A model generated the notes under the pieces. It was given only the letters and a program-made list of their open reading frames with translations, was not told the DNA's origin and did not search any database. Both the position numbers and the translations under genes were made by a program. From Chlorobiales bacterium Clorobi_01 (GTDB taxonomy: Bacteria; Bacteroidota; Chlorobiia; Chlorobiales; Chlorobiaceae), in the NCBI GenBank assembly GCA_001602925.1, contig LUZT01000006.1, forward strand, positions 64,569 through 128,568: a stretch of 64,000 bases of DNA, read 5' to 3'. How positions within the stretch are numbered: the stretch's first letter is position 1; every line of letters starts with the position of its first letter. Shown here in pieces: positions 36,615 to 47,717 of this stretch.

Positions 36615-37670
36615 ATGCTCAAAAATGATCTTTTTATCCGGGCGTTGAAGAGGCAGGCTACCCCCCGTACTCCTATCTGGGTCATGCGTCAGGCCGGTCG
36701 TTACCTGCCTGAATATCGCGCCGTCAGGGAGAAAACCGACTTTCTGACCCTCTGCAAAACCCCCGAGCTGGCTTGTGAAGTCACCATCCAGCCGGTCGAT
36801 CTGATGGGTGTGGACGCCGCGATCATTTTCTCCGACATCCTTGTCGTCAACGAAGCGATGGGCATGAATGTCGAGATTATCGAGACCAAGGGCATCAAGC
36901 TGACTCCGCCGATCCGTTCGCAGGCCGACATCGACAAACTGATCGATCCCGATATCGACGAGAAACTTGGCTACGTACTCGATGCGATTCGCCTCACCAA
37001 AAAGGAACTCAACGACCGTGTGCCGCTCATCGGTTTCTCCGGCGCAGCATGGACGCTCTTCACCTACGCCGTCGAGGGTGGCGGTTCGAAGAACTACGCC
37101 TGGGCCAAGAAGATGATGTACCGCGAGCCGAAGATGGCTCACCAGTTGCTCCAGAAGATCAGCGACTGCATCAGCGCCTACCTGATCAAGCAGGTCGAAG
37201 CTGGCGCCGACGCCATCCAGATTTTCGACTCCTGGGCCAGCGCGCTCTCCGAGGATGATTACCGCGAATTCGCCCTGCCGTACATCAAGCAGAACGTAGC
37301 TGCCGTGAAGGCCGCATACCCGGAAATTCCGGTCATCGCGTTCGCCAAGGATATGAACACCATTCTTTCCGACATCGCCGACTGCGGTGCCGATGCGGTT
37401 GGTCTCGGCTGGAACATCGATATCGCAAAGGCTCGCAAAGAGTTGAACGACCGCGTCTGCCTCCAGGGCAACATGGATCCGACGGTGCTCTACGGCACGC
37501 CCGAGAAGATCAAGTCGGAAGCTGCCAAGATTCTCAAGCAGTTCGGCCAGCACAACGACCACTCCGGTCACGTCTTCAACCTCGGCCACGGCATTCTGCC
37601 CGACGTCGATCCGGCCAACCTGAAGTGCCTCGTTGAATTCGTCAAGGAAGAGAGCGCCAAGTATCACTGA
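36615..37670 (+). CDS. hemE: uroporphyrinogen III decarboxylase
   Basis: 351-residue enzyme that removes the four acetate carboxyls of uroporphyrinogen III to give coproporphyrinogen III, on the path to haem and bacteriochlorophyll. The N-terminal signature [16 protein letters not shown] contains the catalytic Arg. [16 protein letters not shown] and the C-terminal [12 protein letters not shown] are also diagnostic. Length fits the family. Monocistronic, with a terminator after it. High demand is expected in a phototroph. Confidence 0.97.
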   Translation: MLKNDLFIRALKRQATPRTPIWVMRQAGRYLPEYRAVREKTDFLTLCKTPELACEVTIQPVDLMGVDAAIIFSDILVVNEAMGMNVEIIETKGIKLTPPIRSQADIDKLIDPDIDEKLGYVLDAIRLTKKELNDRVPLIGFSGAAWTLFTYAVEGGGSKNYAWAKKMMYREPKMAHQLLQKISDCISAYLIKQVEAGADAIQIFDSWASALSEDDYREFALPYIKQNVAAVKAAYPEIPVIAFAKDMNTILSDIADCGADAVGLGWNIDIAKARKELNDRVCLQGNMDPTVLYGTPEKIKSEAAKILKQFGQHNDHSGHVFNLGHGILPDVDPANLKCLVEFVKEESAKYH

Positions 37671-37692
37671 GCGCCTGTTTGATTCCGCATTC

Positions 37693-37730
37693 AAAACTCC
37701 GCCCTGCGCTTGCACGGCGGAGTTTTTTTT
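37693..37730 (+). terminator. hemE terminator
   Basis: AAAACTCCGCC and GGCGGAGTTTT stem followed by an eight-base T-tract. Confidence 0.9.
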
Positions 37731-37821
37731 GACCGCCTGGATTGGTCATATTGGCCAGATCAGTCGGATCAGTTTTTTCTTTATTTATATTGCAGGAATT
37801 TTTCAACAAAGCAGTTACACC

Positions 37822-38451
37822 ATGACACAACAGTGCAACTGTTCGGAGGGAAGCTGTGGCGGCACTCGGTACGAGGAGCTGGTGCTTGAACGGCTTCTGT
37901 ACAGCGCGCGGCTCAAGGAGAGCGTGGCGCGGCGTGACAATGATGTTATCGTGGCGATGGCGTCGATGATCGCCGATACCTTCAGGGAGGGGGGCAAAGT
38001 GCTTCTGTGCGGCAATGGTGGAAGCGCCGCTGACGCGCAGCATCTGGCCGCAGAGTTCACCATCAGATACCGCAGCTCCGTGCATCGTCCGGCGCTTCCG
38101 GCCATCGCGCTTTCAACCGATACCTCGGCCCTGACGGCGGGCGCAAACGACCTCGGTTTCGACGAGGTTTTCGTTCGGCTCACCGAAGCTTATGGTTGCC
38201 CTGGGGACATTCTGATCGGACTTTCAACCAGTGGCAATAGCGCCAGTGTACTCAAGGCTCTCGAATTTGCCCGCAAGCGGGGGATGAAAACACTCGCCCT
38301 GCTTGGTGGTGATGGCGGTGCGATCAAGCCGCACGCTGACCTTGCGGTGGTGGTGCCCCATACCGGAAGCGCCGACAGAATCCAGGAGTGTCACATCGCT
38401 GTGGGGCACGTTATCGTGGAGCTCGTCGAAAAAATGATGGGCTATGATTGA
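37822..38451 (+). CDS. gmhA: phosphoheptose isomerase (SIS domain)
   Basis: 209-residue SIS-domain isomerase. GmhA converts sedoheptulose 7-phosphate to D-glycero-D-manno-heptose 7-phosphate for lipopolysaccharide core heptose. Motifs: [33 protein letters not shown], and [13 protein letters not shown]. The first 15 residues are unusual, with four cysteines ([14 protein letters not shown]) and no counterpart in typical GmhA; they might bind a metal or be unstructured. ATG 37822 opens this cluster; the frame is open further upstream across the hemE terminator, which excludes a longer start. Confidence 0.85.
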   Translation: MTQQCNCSEGSCGGTRYEELVLERLLYSARLKESVARRDNDVIVAMASMIADTFREGGKVLLCGNGGSAADAQHLAAEFTIRYRSSVHRPALPAIALSTDTSALTAGANDLGFDEVFVRLTEAYGCPGDILIGLSTSGNSASVLKALEFARKRGMKTLALLGGDGGAIKPHADLAVVVPHTGSADRIQECHIAVGHVIVELVEKMMGYD

Positions 38452-38547
38452 TGAGTGAAAATGCCGGAGTAGCTCGTGGCGCGGCCCATAAAGTCCATTC
38501 CGCTCACTTCGTCCATTGTGGAATTACAAACCAAACAACAACTGACT

Positions 38548-39015
38548 ATGCAGGTACAAAATATTGAAGGCTCGCTGAATGCCCAGGGCATCAGGTTTGG
38601 GCTCGTGGTTTCACGCTTCAACGATTTTATCGGCCAGAAGCTGGTCGAGGGAGCCATTGACTGCATTGTGCGTCACGGCGGATCGGCTGACGAGATCACC
38701 GTTATTCGTTGCCCCGGCGCTTTCGAGCTGCCGTCGGTTACGAGAAAGGCTATGTTGTCTGGCAAATACGATGCGATTGTGACGCTTGGGGTTATCATCC
38801 GCGGCTCGACCCCGCACTTCGACGTGATTGCTGCCGAGGCGACCAAGGGGATCGCGCAGGTCGGCATGGAGGCCGCTATTCCCGTATCATTCGGTGTGCT
38901 GACCACCGAAAATCTGGAGCAGGCAATCGAGCGTGCTGGCACCAAGGCTGGTAACAAAGGCTTCGACGCCGCCCTGGCCGCCATCGAAATGGCCAATCTC
39001 TACAAGCAGCTGTAA
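38548..39015 (+). CDS. ribH: 6,7-dimethyl-8-ribityllumazine synthase
   Basis: 155-residue lumazine synthase, penultimate enzyme of riboflavin synthesis; it condenses 5-amino-6-ribitylaminouracil with 3,4-dihydroxybutanone phosphate. Family features: [39 protein letters not shown] with the catalytic His, and [11 protein letters not shown]. Usual length is 150-160. ATG 38548 is at the family N-terminus. The partner ribB lies at 53.4 kb under an FMN riboswitch; no riboswitch is visible here. Confidence 0.95.
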   Translation: MQVQNIEGSLNAQGIRFGLVVSRFNDFIGQKLVEGAIDCIVRHGGSADEITVIRCPGAFELPSVTRKAMLSGKYDAIVTLGVIIRGSTPHFDVIAAEATKGIAQVGMEAAIPVSFGVLTTENLEQAIERAGTKAGNKGFDAALAAIEMANLYKQL

Positions 39016-39054
39016 GGTGAACGGGGACTGTGCTTGCCTGAAATGATTTTGTAG

Positions 39055-39074
39055 GGGCGGTTCGCGAACCGCCC
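39055..39074. repeat. palindrome GGGCGG-TTCGCGAA-CCGCCC
   Basis: Perfect 20-base palindrome after ribH (and before the plsC stop on the other strand). Palindromes of this composition occur as interspersed elements in many bacteria. May also work as a two-sided transcription end. Confidence 0.6.
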
Positions 39075-39179
39075 TTGCTGATTCTGGTGTTGTTTCGGAA
39101 TTAAGGGCAGCGGGAACAACAGGGAAAACGATCCCTATCTTTTCATTCTCTCGATCCCCATTCGTCCCACGAAAAACCT

Positions 39180-39878
39180 CTATGCGGCGCTCTTTTCAAG
39201 ATTTTCGCTGATGACGCTGTAGCTCTCCTTCATCAGCGCTTCAGCTTTGGCAGGTTCGATGGGTTTGCCGATGATCATGCGCACGGTGCCGTGGTTGATT
39301 TTCAGGCTCTTTTTCGGGGTGATGAGGTTGCTGCCGACTATAGTGACCGGCAGTACCGGCACTTGGGCTTTTTCCGCGATGATAAACGCGCCTCGCTTGA
39401 AGGGAAGTATCTCGCCGGTTTTGGACCGGGTGCCTTCGGGGAAAATGTGGATCGAGCGTCCCGCCTTGAGGGTGTCGGCCGCTTTCAGCATACTTTGCAG
39501 CGCCTCGCGGTTCTGCCCGCGCTTGATGAAGACGTATCCGGCAGATTTCAGCGCAGGGCCGAACACCGGAATCTTGCCCAGCTCCTCTTTGGCCACAAAC
39601 CTCAGATTGAGCTTCATCGCACCCAGAATCAGCGGAATATCTGCCATGCCGGCATGGTTGCTCACCACCAGGTAGTTCTTGTCGGGGTTGTAGTTTTCCT
39701 CGCCTTCCACCTTGACCTCAATCCCGAGCACCCTTGCTGAAAAGCGTCCCCACCATGCGGCCATTTTGTGAAACTGGTCACCGCTCGGATCGAACAGGTT
39801 CAAAACGAGCGCATAGAGCATCCCGAAAAACATGACCGGTATGATGACCAGAAAGAAAAGAAGCGTCTGGAAGTTCAT
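39180..39878 (-). CDS. plsC: 1-acyl-sn-glycerol-3-phosphate acyltransferase
   Basis: 232-residue membrane acyltransferase that makes phosphatidic acid. One N-terminal hydrophobic segment is followed by the catalytic HX4D motif (SNHAGMADIPL), then FVAKEELGKIPVFGP, and the FPEGTRSKTGE glycerophosphate-binding block. Length and order agree with PlsC. It starts 11 bases after the thrC stop, so it belongs to the thrB-thrC-plsC unit, though the functional link is not obvious. Confidence 0.9.
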   Translation of the reverse strand: MNFQTLLFFLVIIPVMFFGMLYALVLNLFDPSGDQFHKMAAWWGRFSARVLGIEVKVEGEENYNPDKNYLVVSNHAGMADIPLILGAMKLNLRFVAKEELGKIPVFGPALKSAGYVFIKRGQNREALQSMLKAADTLKAGRSIHIFPEGTRSKTGEILPFKRGAFIIAEKAQVPVLPVTIVGSNLITPKKSLKINHGTVRMIIGKPIEPAKAEALMKESYSVISENLEKSAA

Positions 39879-39889
39879 GGATCAGCCGT

Positions 39890-41215
39890 TCAGTTTGTCT
39901 GGGTGTCGAGCTCCGAGAGGAAGCGAGCCAGCTCTTCGTACCGGTTGCCGATCAGCGTGGCTTTTTTCGGCTTGCTCATGATCTCTTCCATTGCTTCGGG
40001 TAGCGGCACCTCTTTGCCAGTGGCGGTCATGATCGCTTCGTCGAACTTCACCGGATGGGCTGTCGAAAGCACGACGCCCGGGGTGCCCGCTCCGGCATGA
40101 TTCTGACGGAACCGGTCGAGCGCCCGGTAGCCGACGGCGGTGTGCGGATCCATGACATAGCCGTATTTCTCGTAAACCGAGCGGATCGTTTCGATGGTCT
40201 CTGCATCCGAGACCGCGATGCCGGTGATCTCCTGGCCCATTTTCCGGAAATCGTTTTCGAAGAAATAGCGCAGCCTCGCGAAGTTGCTTGGATTGCCCAC
40301 ATCCATCGCTGTGGTCAGCGTCCGGACGGTCGGTTTCGGCTCGTAGCGCCCCTCGTCGAGATAGCGGGTGACGCTGTCGTTGGCGTTCGAGGCGGCGATG
40401 AAGTGGCCGATCGGAAAGCCCATCATCTTTGCCATGACGCCCGCCGTCAGGTTGCCGTAGTTGCCGCTTGGCACTGAGAAGATCGGTAGCGCGTCTGGCT
40501 GGCGCTGGCGGAGCTGGAGCGCCGCCCAGGCGTAGTAGAACGACTGCGGAATCAGGCGCGAGATGTTGATGGAGTTCGCCGAAGTGAGCGTCAGCTTTTG
40601 ACGCAGCGATTGGTCGACGAAGGCCTGCTTGACGAGGCGCTGGCAGTCGTCGAAATCGCCTTTCACTTCGAGCGCGAAGACGTTGTCGCCTGCCGTGGTG
40701 AGCTGCTGCTCCTGAAGGCGGCTCACCTTGCCCGACGGGTAGAGCAGCACCACGCGGGTGTTCGGAATGCCGTGGAAGCCGTAGGCCACAGCGCTGCCGG
40801 TGTCGCCCGACGTGGCGACCAGCACCGTGATGAGGCGGCTCTCTTCGGCGGCGAAGTAGCCGGTCATCCGCGCGAGAAATCGGGCGCCGTAGTCCTTGAA
40901 TGCGAGCGTCGGACCGTGGAACAGCTCCTCGACGAAGGTGTCCGGGTCAAGTTCGTGCAGCGGCGTGTCGAAGGTAAAGCACTCGTCGATCAGTTCCGAG
41001 AGGCGGTCGAGCGGGATTTCGTCACCGGCGAACTTCTTGGCGACGGCAAAGGCAATATTGTTGAACGAGCCGCTCTCCAGAAGGGCAATCTCTTCGGCGG
41101 AGAAGTGCGGCATCGTCGATGGAACATACAACCCTCCGTCGGGTGCGAGCCCTTCGAGGGTGGCTTTTTTCATCGTGACGGGAGCAGACGCTTTCGTCGT
41201 GCTGTAGAAGATCAT
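39890..41215 (-). CDS. thrC: threonine synthase
   Basis: 441-residue PLP enzyme converting O-phosphohomoserine to threonine. The PLP lysine lies in LAFKDYGARFLARMTGYF, and the VATSGDTGSAVAYGF block binds phosphate. ISRLIPQSFYYAWA and SVPSGNYGNLTAGVMAKMMG are characteristic. Start taken at 41215 (MIFYSTTKASA), 13 bases after the thrB stop; the open frame upstream runs antiparallel to no known domain. Operon thrB-thrC-plsC. Confidence 0.95.
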   Translation of the reverse strand: MIFYSTTKASAPVTMKKATLEGLAPDGGLYVPSTMPHFSAEEIALLESGSFNNIAFAVAKKFAGDEIPLDRLSELIDECFTFDTPLHELDPDTFVEELFHGPTLAFKDYGARFLARMTGYFAAEESRLITVLVATSGDTGSAVAYGFHGIPNTRVVLLYPSGKVSRLQEQQLTTAGDNVFALEVKGDFDDCQRLVKQAFVDQSLRQKLTLTSANSINISRLIPQSFYYAWAALQLRQRQPDALPIFSVPSGNYGNLTAGVMAKMMGFPIGHFIAASNANDSVTRYLDEGRYEPKPTVRTLTTAMDVGNPSNFARLRYFFENDFRKMGQEITGIAVSDAETIETIRSVYEKYGYVMDPHTAVGYRALDRFRQNHAGAGTPGVVLSTAHPVKFDEAIMTATGKEVPLPEAMEEIMSKPKKATLIGNRYEELARFLSELDTQTN

Positions 41216-41228
41216 ATCGTGATGCGTT

Positions 41229-42203
41229 TCAAGGAGTTGTGCTGATGATGCGCGCGCCCTGGCTGCAAATCGGCGAGACCCACATGTCCGACTGGAGTGC
41301 AGCCCTTGAGTGCAGGAACGCCGACTGCATGGCCGAGCCCACCGCTTCTGCGGTTTGCCTGGACGAGGAGAAGGCGAAAACTGACGGTCCGGATCCGGCA
41401 ATGCTGCAACCGAGAGCTCCCGCGTCGAGCGCGGCCTGTTTGACCTCGATGAATCCCGGAATGAGCGGCGCGCGTTTCGGCTCGGCGACCACATCCACCA
41501 GCGCCCGTCCGATCAGGTCGTAATCCTCCATCAACAGGCCGGTGATGAGCGCGCCGACGTTTCCCCACTGCTGTGTGGCGGTCGAAAGCGGAATCGATTT
41601 CGGCAGCACGGAGCGGGCGAACGAGGTTTTGAGTTCGGTGTGCGGATGCACGAGTGTGCAGAAAAGATTTTTTGGTGGTTTGATGGTGATCAGGTCGAGC
41701 GGGTTGTAGCTGCGGATCAGGATGAAGTTGCCGAGCATGGCCGGAGCGGCATTGTCGGCATGGGCCGAACCGCAGGCGACGCGCTCTCCCTCGATGGCGA
41801 AGTGTACCAGCTCCATTTTGGTGCAGGGCGAGCCGAACAGCTCATTGGCGGCAATCAGTGCCGCCGCTGCGCTTGCCGCGCTGCTACCCATGCCGCTGGA
41901 GAGTGGCAGATTTTTTTTGAGCACCAGATCGATGTGACCGTCAAACGAGATGCCTTTCGTGGTGCGGATATATTCAAGGAACTTGAGGACAACGAAGCTC
42001 GAAGTGTTTTTTTTCGGGTCGAGCGGCAAGGCTCCGCCGTCACCCACAATCGAGGTGATCGAAACGGGGCAGTCGCTTCTGTGCTCATCGTGAAGCGCCA
42101 GAACGACCTCGTCTCCAGGTTCGGTGATGGCGAAACCGAGGACGTCAAATCCGCAGGCAACGTTTCCAACCGTTGCTGAAGCAAATCCAGTGACGGTTTT
42201 CAT
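41229..42203 (-). CDS. thrB: homoserine kinase
   Basis: 324-residue GHMP kinase phosphorylating homoserine. ATP-binding motif LPLSSGMGSSAASAAAALIA, N-terminal VGNVACGFDVLGFAI and C-terminal GCSIAGSGPSVFAF. ATG 42203 begins the family domain; an upstream ATG at 42272 would add 23 residues of basic sequence with no family match. First gene of the thrBC-plsC operon, divergent from atpA. Confidence 0.95.
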   Translation of the reverse strand: MKTVTGFASATVGNVACGFDVLGFAITEPGDEVVLALHDEHRSDCPVSITSIVGDGGALPLDPKKNTSSFVVLKFLEYIRTTKGISFDGHIDLVLKKNLPLSSGMGSSAASAAAALIAANELFGSPCTKMELVHFAIEGERVACGSAHADNAAPAMLGNFILIRSYNPLDLITIKPPKNLFCTLVHPHTELKTSFARSVLPKSIPLSTATQQWGNVGALITGLLMEDYDLIGRALVDVVAEPKRAPLIPGFIEVKQAALDAGALGCSIAGSGPSVFAFSSSRQTAEAVGSAMQSAFLHSRAALQSDMWVSPICSQGARIISTTP

Positions 42204-42413
42204 AGCGTGATTCGGGGAAAGATTCCTGATTTGGTCTGGTCGCGTAGCAGTCCGGAAACGATGATTATCCAAATTGGTTCTGGCATTTGAATAACTGAAT
42301 GCTTTTCATTAAATTCTGAATCATTTTTCAGGAGAGTTGTGGGCCGTAGCCGAAATCATGAGAAGGTACGGAGAATCTTTTTCTTTTCTTAACAATAACC
42401 TATCGATTTCCAT

Positions 42414-43994
<1,581 letters not shown>

Positions 43995-44015
43995 AGGCAG
44001 ATGCAAGAGTGAGCT

Positions 44016-44041
44016 GAACGCCCCTGTAAGATCAGGGGCGT
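44016..44041 (+). repeat. intercistronic hairpin between atpA and atpG
   Basis: AACGCCCCTG and CAGGGGCGTT form a perfect 10-base stem with a six-base loop in the 87-base gap. There is no T-tract after it, so it looks like an mRNA-stability or partial-attenuation element rather than a terminator. Confidence 0.75.
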
Positions 44042-44081
44042 TAGCAAGATTATTGGCAATACCAACAATGTTTCGGAATAC

Positions 44082-44960
44082 ATGCCTACTTTAAAGGACA
44101 TACGCATACGCCTCAAGGGTATCAAATCCACGCAGCAGGTGACCAAGGCCATGAAGATGGTTGCGGCTGCCAAGCTCAGAAGAGCGCAGGATCGGGCGAT
44201 CCAGGCCCGTCCGTATGCCGGGAAGCTGAAAGAGATGCTCGCGTCCCTTTCGACCAAGGTCGATACTTCGGTCAACCCTCTGCTCTCGCCCCGCGAAGAG
44301 GTCAATAACGTGCTGGTCATTCTGGTCACTTCAGACAGAGGCCTGTGCGGTGGCTTCAATGCCAATATCATCAAGATGGCCCAGCGGGTCATCCACGAGG
44401 ATTACGCGGCGCTGCACGCCAAGGGTGGCGTCACCATGATCTGCGCTGGCACCAAGGGTACCGAGTTTTTCCGCAAGCGGGGATACAAACTGGCGGCCGC
44501 CTATCCCGGCGTGTTCCAGAATCTCAGTTTCGACTCTGCCAGGGAGATTGCCGACAAGGCCTCGAAGATGTACCTGAGCGGCGAGGTGGATCGTGTCGTG
44601 CTGGTCTATAACGAGTTCAAGTCGGTGCTCGCGCCCAACCTCAGAACCGAGCAGTTGCTGCCGATCACTCCAGAAGGGGGTGACGCAAAAACCGCAAGCA
44701 GCGAGTATCTGTACGAGCCTTCGCCAGCGGCTATTATTGACGAGCTTGTGCCCAAGCATCTCAATACCCAGCTCTGGCGGGTGATGCTGGAGTCCAACGC
44801 CGCCGAGCAGGCTGCACGAATGGCCGCAATGGATTCGGCTACGGAGAACGCCAAAGAGCTGATCCGCGTGCTGAATATCAGCTACAACCGCGCACGTCAG
44901 GCCGCGATCACCAAGGAGTTGAGCGAAATTGTCGCTGGCGCCGATGCTCTGAAGCAGTGA
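44082..44960 (+). CDS. atpG: F-type ATP synthase subunit gamma
   Basis: 292-residue rotary shaft subunit. N-terminal [20 protein letters not shown] and C-terminal [20 protein letters not shown] are the two ends of the family; [13 protein letters not shown] lies in the Rossmann-like middle. Length normal. Second gene of atpAG; a good terminator follows. Confidence 0.97.
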   Translation: MPTLKDIRIRLKGIKSTQQVTKAMKMVAAAKLRRAQDRAIQARPYAGKLKEMLASLSTKVDTSVNPLLSPREEVNNVLVILVTSDRGLCGGFNANIIKMAQRVIHEDYAALHAKGGVTMICAGTKGTEFFRKRGYKLAAAYPGVFQNLSFDSAREIADKASKMYLSGEVDRVVLVYNEFKSVLAPNLRTEQLLPITPEGGDAKTASSEYLYEPSPAAIIDELVPKHLNTQLWRVMLESNAAEQAARMAAMDSATENAKELIRVLNISYNRARQAAITKELSEIVAGADALKQ

Positions 44961-44987
44961 TTGCGCAAGCAACAGCAGCTATTTTAC

Positions 44988-45023
44988 AGAAAGCGCCTCA
45001 GTATCGGGCGCTTTCTTTTTTTG
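44988..45023 (+). terminator. atpAG terminator
   Basis: AGAAAGCGCC and GGCGCTTTCT stem followed by a run of T. Confidence 0.9.
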
Positions 45024-45046
45024 GGGAAGAAAGAAGAGTGGAACTG

Positions 45047-45092
45047 CTGGGACGAGCGGGACTTGTGGTGAAAAAAGTCCCACTCGTCCCAG
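45047..45092. repeat. long inverted repeat
   Basis: Arms of 18 bases with one mismatch (CTGGGACGAGCGGGACTT against its partner) around a 10-base A-rich loop, between atpG and thrA. A related CATTCGTCCCA stretch occurs near 39165. Likely an interspersed repeat of this lineage. Confidence 0.7.
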
Positions 45093-45251
45093 AGACCGGA
45101 GAAGTCCAATTCTGCAGCGCCTCGTAGAGGTTGCTGAATTCCCGGCATAACCAAAACTTCTGGAAAAAGAGCATTTCCCGGTTTGTTTTATTGCCCTGCT
45201 CGTAAGAAATTACAAAGACAAGTTTAATCGTGTAATGCAGCAAGGTTGAAG

Positions 45252-47708
45252 ATGAGGGTATTCAAGTTCGGAGGTTCGTCGATCGCTTCGGCGGCAAAGA
45301 TCAGCAATGTGGCTGGCATTATCAGGCGTGAGTTGAGGAGCACTCCGCTGATGGTCGTGGTGTCAGCGATTGGCAAGGTGACCGACATGCTTGCCGAGAC
45401 TGCGGCGCTGGCGGGGAATGGTGATGCGGCATACCGCGATAAACTCGAAGGAATCGCCTCGCTGCATGGCGGGATCATCCGTGAACTGTTCGGTACGGAG
45501 GCGTCAGCAGAAGAGACCTGGTTGGGTGAGATGATGGCCGAACTGAACGATGTGCTGCACGGCGTTTTTCTGCTCAGGGAGCTTTCAGACAAGAGTCTCG
45601 CCCTTGTGCTGAGTTACGGCGAACGGCTGTCGTGCCGGATCGTGAGCCGCTATATGCACGTCTCGGGTACGCCAGCTGAATGCGTCGATGCACGCAGTGT
45701 GATCGTGACCGACGACAACCATTGCTTTGCCAAGGTGGATCGTCTGGCGACAGGAAAGCTGATTCACGAACGCTTCCGGAGTTTCGACGTTCTGCCGGTG
45801 GTCACCGGATTCATCGCCTCCGCGCCGGATGGCAGTGTGACCAACCTGGGGCGCGGCGGTTCCGATTTCACGGCGACGATTCTCGGCGCGGCGCTTCATG
45901 CCGAAGAGGTGTGGATATGGACCGATGTCGATGGCTTCTACAGCGCCGATCCCAAGCGCGTGCCCGACGCGCGGGTCATCCCGGAGATCAGCTACGCCGA
46001 GGCGATGGAACTGTCGCACGCCGGCGCGAAGGTGCTCCATCCGCTGGCCGTGCAGCCGGTCATGAAGGCAGGCATTTCCTTGCGCATAAAGAACTCTTTC
46101 AATCCCGAAAAACCTGGCACGAGGATTGGTATCGAGGCTGCGGGCGCAGAGGCGCTTCCGGGTACGGTGACCGGACTGACCTCGATCAACCATGTGGTGC
46201 TGCTCAGTCTTTCCGGCAGCGGCATGGCGGGCGTGCCGGGAACGGCGTCTCGGCTGTTTACCTGCCTCGCTCGCCACAGCATCAACATCATCTTCATCTC
46301 GCAGGCCTCGTCGGAGCAGTCGATCAGCCTGGCCATAGCGCCCGGACAGGCGTCGATGGCCAAGAAGGTGCTTGAAGAGGAGTTTGCCCGCGAAATCGAG
46401 GAGCGCCGGATCGATCCGGTCAGCGTCCGCCGCAATCTTGCGATGGTGGCCGTGGTGGGCAACAAGATGTCGGGCCACCCCGGCGTGTCGGCACAGCTCT
46501 TCGAGACGCTCGGCAAGAACGGGGTCAACGTGATCGCCGTCGCGCAGGGCGCCAACGAGATGAACATCTCGCTCGTCATCGACAGCGCGGACGAGGACAA
46601 GGCGCTCAACTGCGTCCACGAATCCTTCTTCCTTTCGATGCGCAAGGTGCACGTTTTCATCGCGGGTACCGGCACCATCGCTAAAAGTCTCATCAGCCAG
46701 ATCCGGCAGCATCGCACCACCCTGCAGAAAGAGCTGGGCCTCGACGTTGTGGTTGCGGGTCTGGCCAACACCCGCTCGATGTGCATCGAGCCTGCCGGAA
46801 TCGATCTCGAACACTGGCACGATTCGCTGAAACCGCGCGAGTCGCACGAGGGGATCGGGCAGTATATCCGTCTGATTCAGGAACGGAACCTGCACAACAC
46901 CATCGTTGTGGACTGCACGGCGAGCAGGCAGGTGGCCGAGTGCTACCCCGCGCTGCTCCGGGCGAATATCTCTGTTGCCACGGCCAACAAACTCGGCATG
47001 GCTGGACCGTGGGATCTGTATCGCAAGATCATGGATGCGTTACGCTCCAGTAATGCGAAGTTCCTCTACGAAACCAATGTTGGGGCGGGTTTGCCGGTGA
47101 TCAACACGCTAAACGACCTGAAGAATAGCGGAGACAAGATTGTCTGCATCGAGGGTGTTTTGTCGGGTACGCTGAGCTTCATTTTCAACGAGCTGCGCAA
47201 GGGCGGACGTTTCAGCGAGATCGTTCGCAAAGCCAAGGAGTCCGGCTACACCGAGCCCGATCCGCGCGATGATCTCTCCGGAGCCGATTTCGCCCGGAAG
47301 CTGCTTATTCTCGGCAGGGAGCTTGGCTATCAGCTCGAGTATGCAGACGTTGAGTGCCAGAGCCTCGTACCGGAGTCGCTGCGAGGCGAAATGTCGCCCG
47401 CCGAGTTTCTCGACCAGCTCTCTTCAATCGACGACTGGTACGTCGATGAGATGGCGAGCGCCGCGAGCGAGGGGATGACCATCGCCTACACCGGCGAGCT
47501 TCGGGACGGCAAGGCGAAGGTGGGGCTGAAGCGCGTGCCGCTCGAAAGCCCGGTGGCCGGGCTGAACGGCTCGGAGAACCTCGTGGTTTTCACGACCGAG
47601 CGCTACCTCAAGACCCCGCTGGTGGTCAAGGGGCCGGGCGCTGGCGGCGAGGTGACAGCGGGCGGCGTCTTCGCCGACATTCTCCGCATCGCAAGCTATC
47701 TGGTCTGA
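45252..47708 (+). CDS. thrA: bifunctional aspartokinase/homoserine dehydrogenase
   Basis: 818-residue fusion of aspartate kinase (residues 1-290; KFGGSSIASAAKI, GRGGSDFTATIL), two ACT regulatory domains (about 310-450) and homoserine dehydrogenase (460-818; GTGTIAKSLISQI, CTASRQVAECY, ATANKLGM). It carries out the first and third steps of threonine and methionine synthesis and is probably inhibited by threonine through the ACT domains. A TTG two codons upstream is possible; ATG 45252 is preferred. Nine bases before cinA, so co-transcribed. thrBC lie 3 kb away on the other strand. Confidence 0.96.
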   Translation: MRVFKFGGSSIASAAKISNVAGIIRRELRSTPLMVVVSAIGKVTDMLAETAALAGNGDAAYRDKLEGIASLHGGIIRELFGTEASAEETWLGEMMAELNDVLHGVFLLRELSDKSLALVLSYGERLSCRIVSRYMHVSGTPAECVDARSVIVTDDNHCFAKVDRLATGKLIHERFRSFDVLPVVTGFIASAPDGSVTNLGRGGSDFTATILGAALHAEEVWIWTDVDGFYSADPKRVPDARVIPEISYAEAMELSHAGAKVLHPLAVQPVMKAGISLRIKNSFNPEKPGTRIGIEAAGAEALPGTVTGLTSINHVVLLSLSGSGMAGVPGTASRLFTCLARHSINIIFISQASSEQSISLAIAPGQASMAKKVLEEEFAREIEERRIDPVSVRRNLAMVAVVGNKMSGHPGVSAQLFETLGKNGVNVIAVAQGANEMNISLVIDSADEDKALNCVHESFFLSMRKVHVFIAGTGTIAKSLISQIRQHRTTLQKELGLDVVVAGLANTRSMCIEPAGIDLEHWHDSLKPRESHEGIGQYIRLIQERNLHNTIVVDCTASRQVAECYPALLRANISVATANKLGMAGPWDLYRKIMDALRSSNAKFLYETNVGAGLPVINTLNDLKNSGDKIVCIEGVLSGTLSFIFNELRKGGRFSEIVRKAKESGYTEPDPRDDLSGADFARKLLILGRELGYQLEYADVECQSLVPESLRGEMSPAEFLDQLSSIDDWYVDEMASAASEGMTIAYTGELRDGKAKVGLKRVPLESPVAGLNGSENLVVFTTERYLKTPLVVKGPGAGGEVTAGGVFADILRIASYLV

Positions 47709-47717
47709 GTCGCCGGC

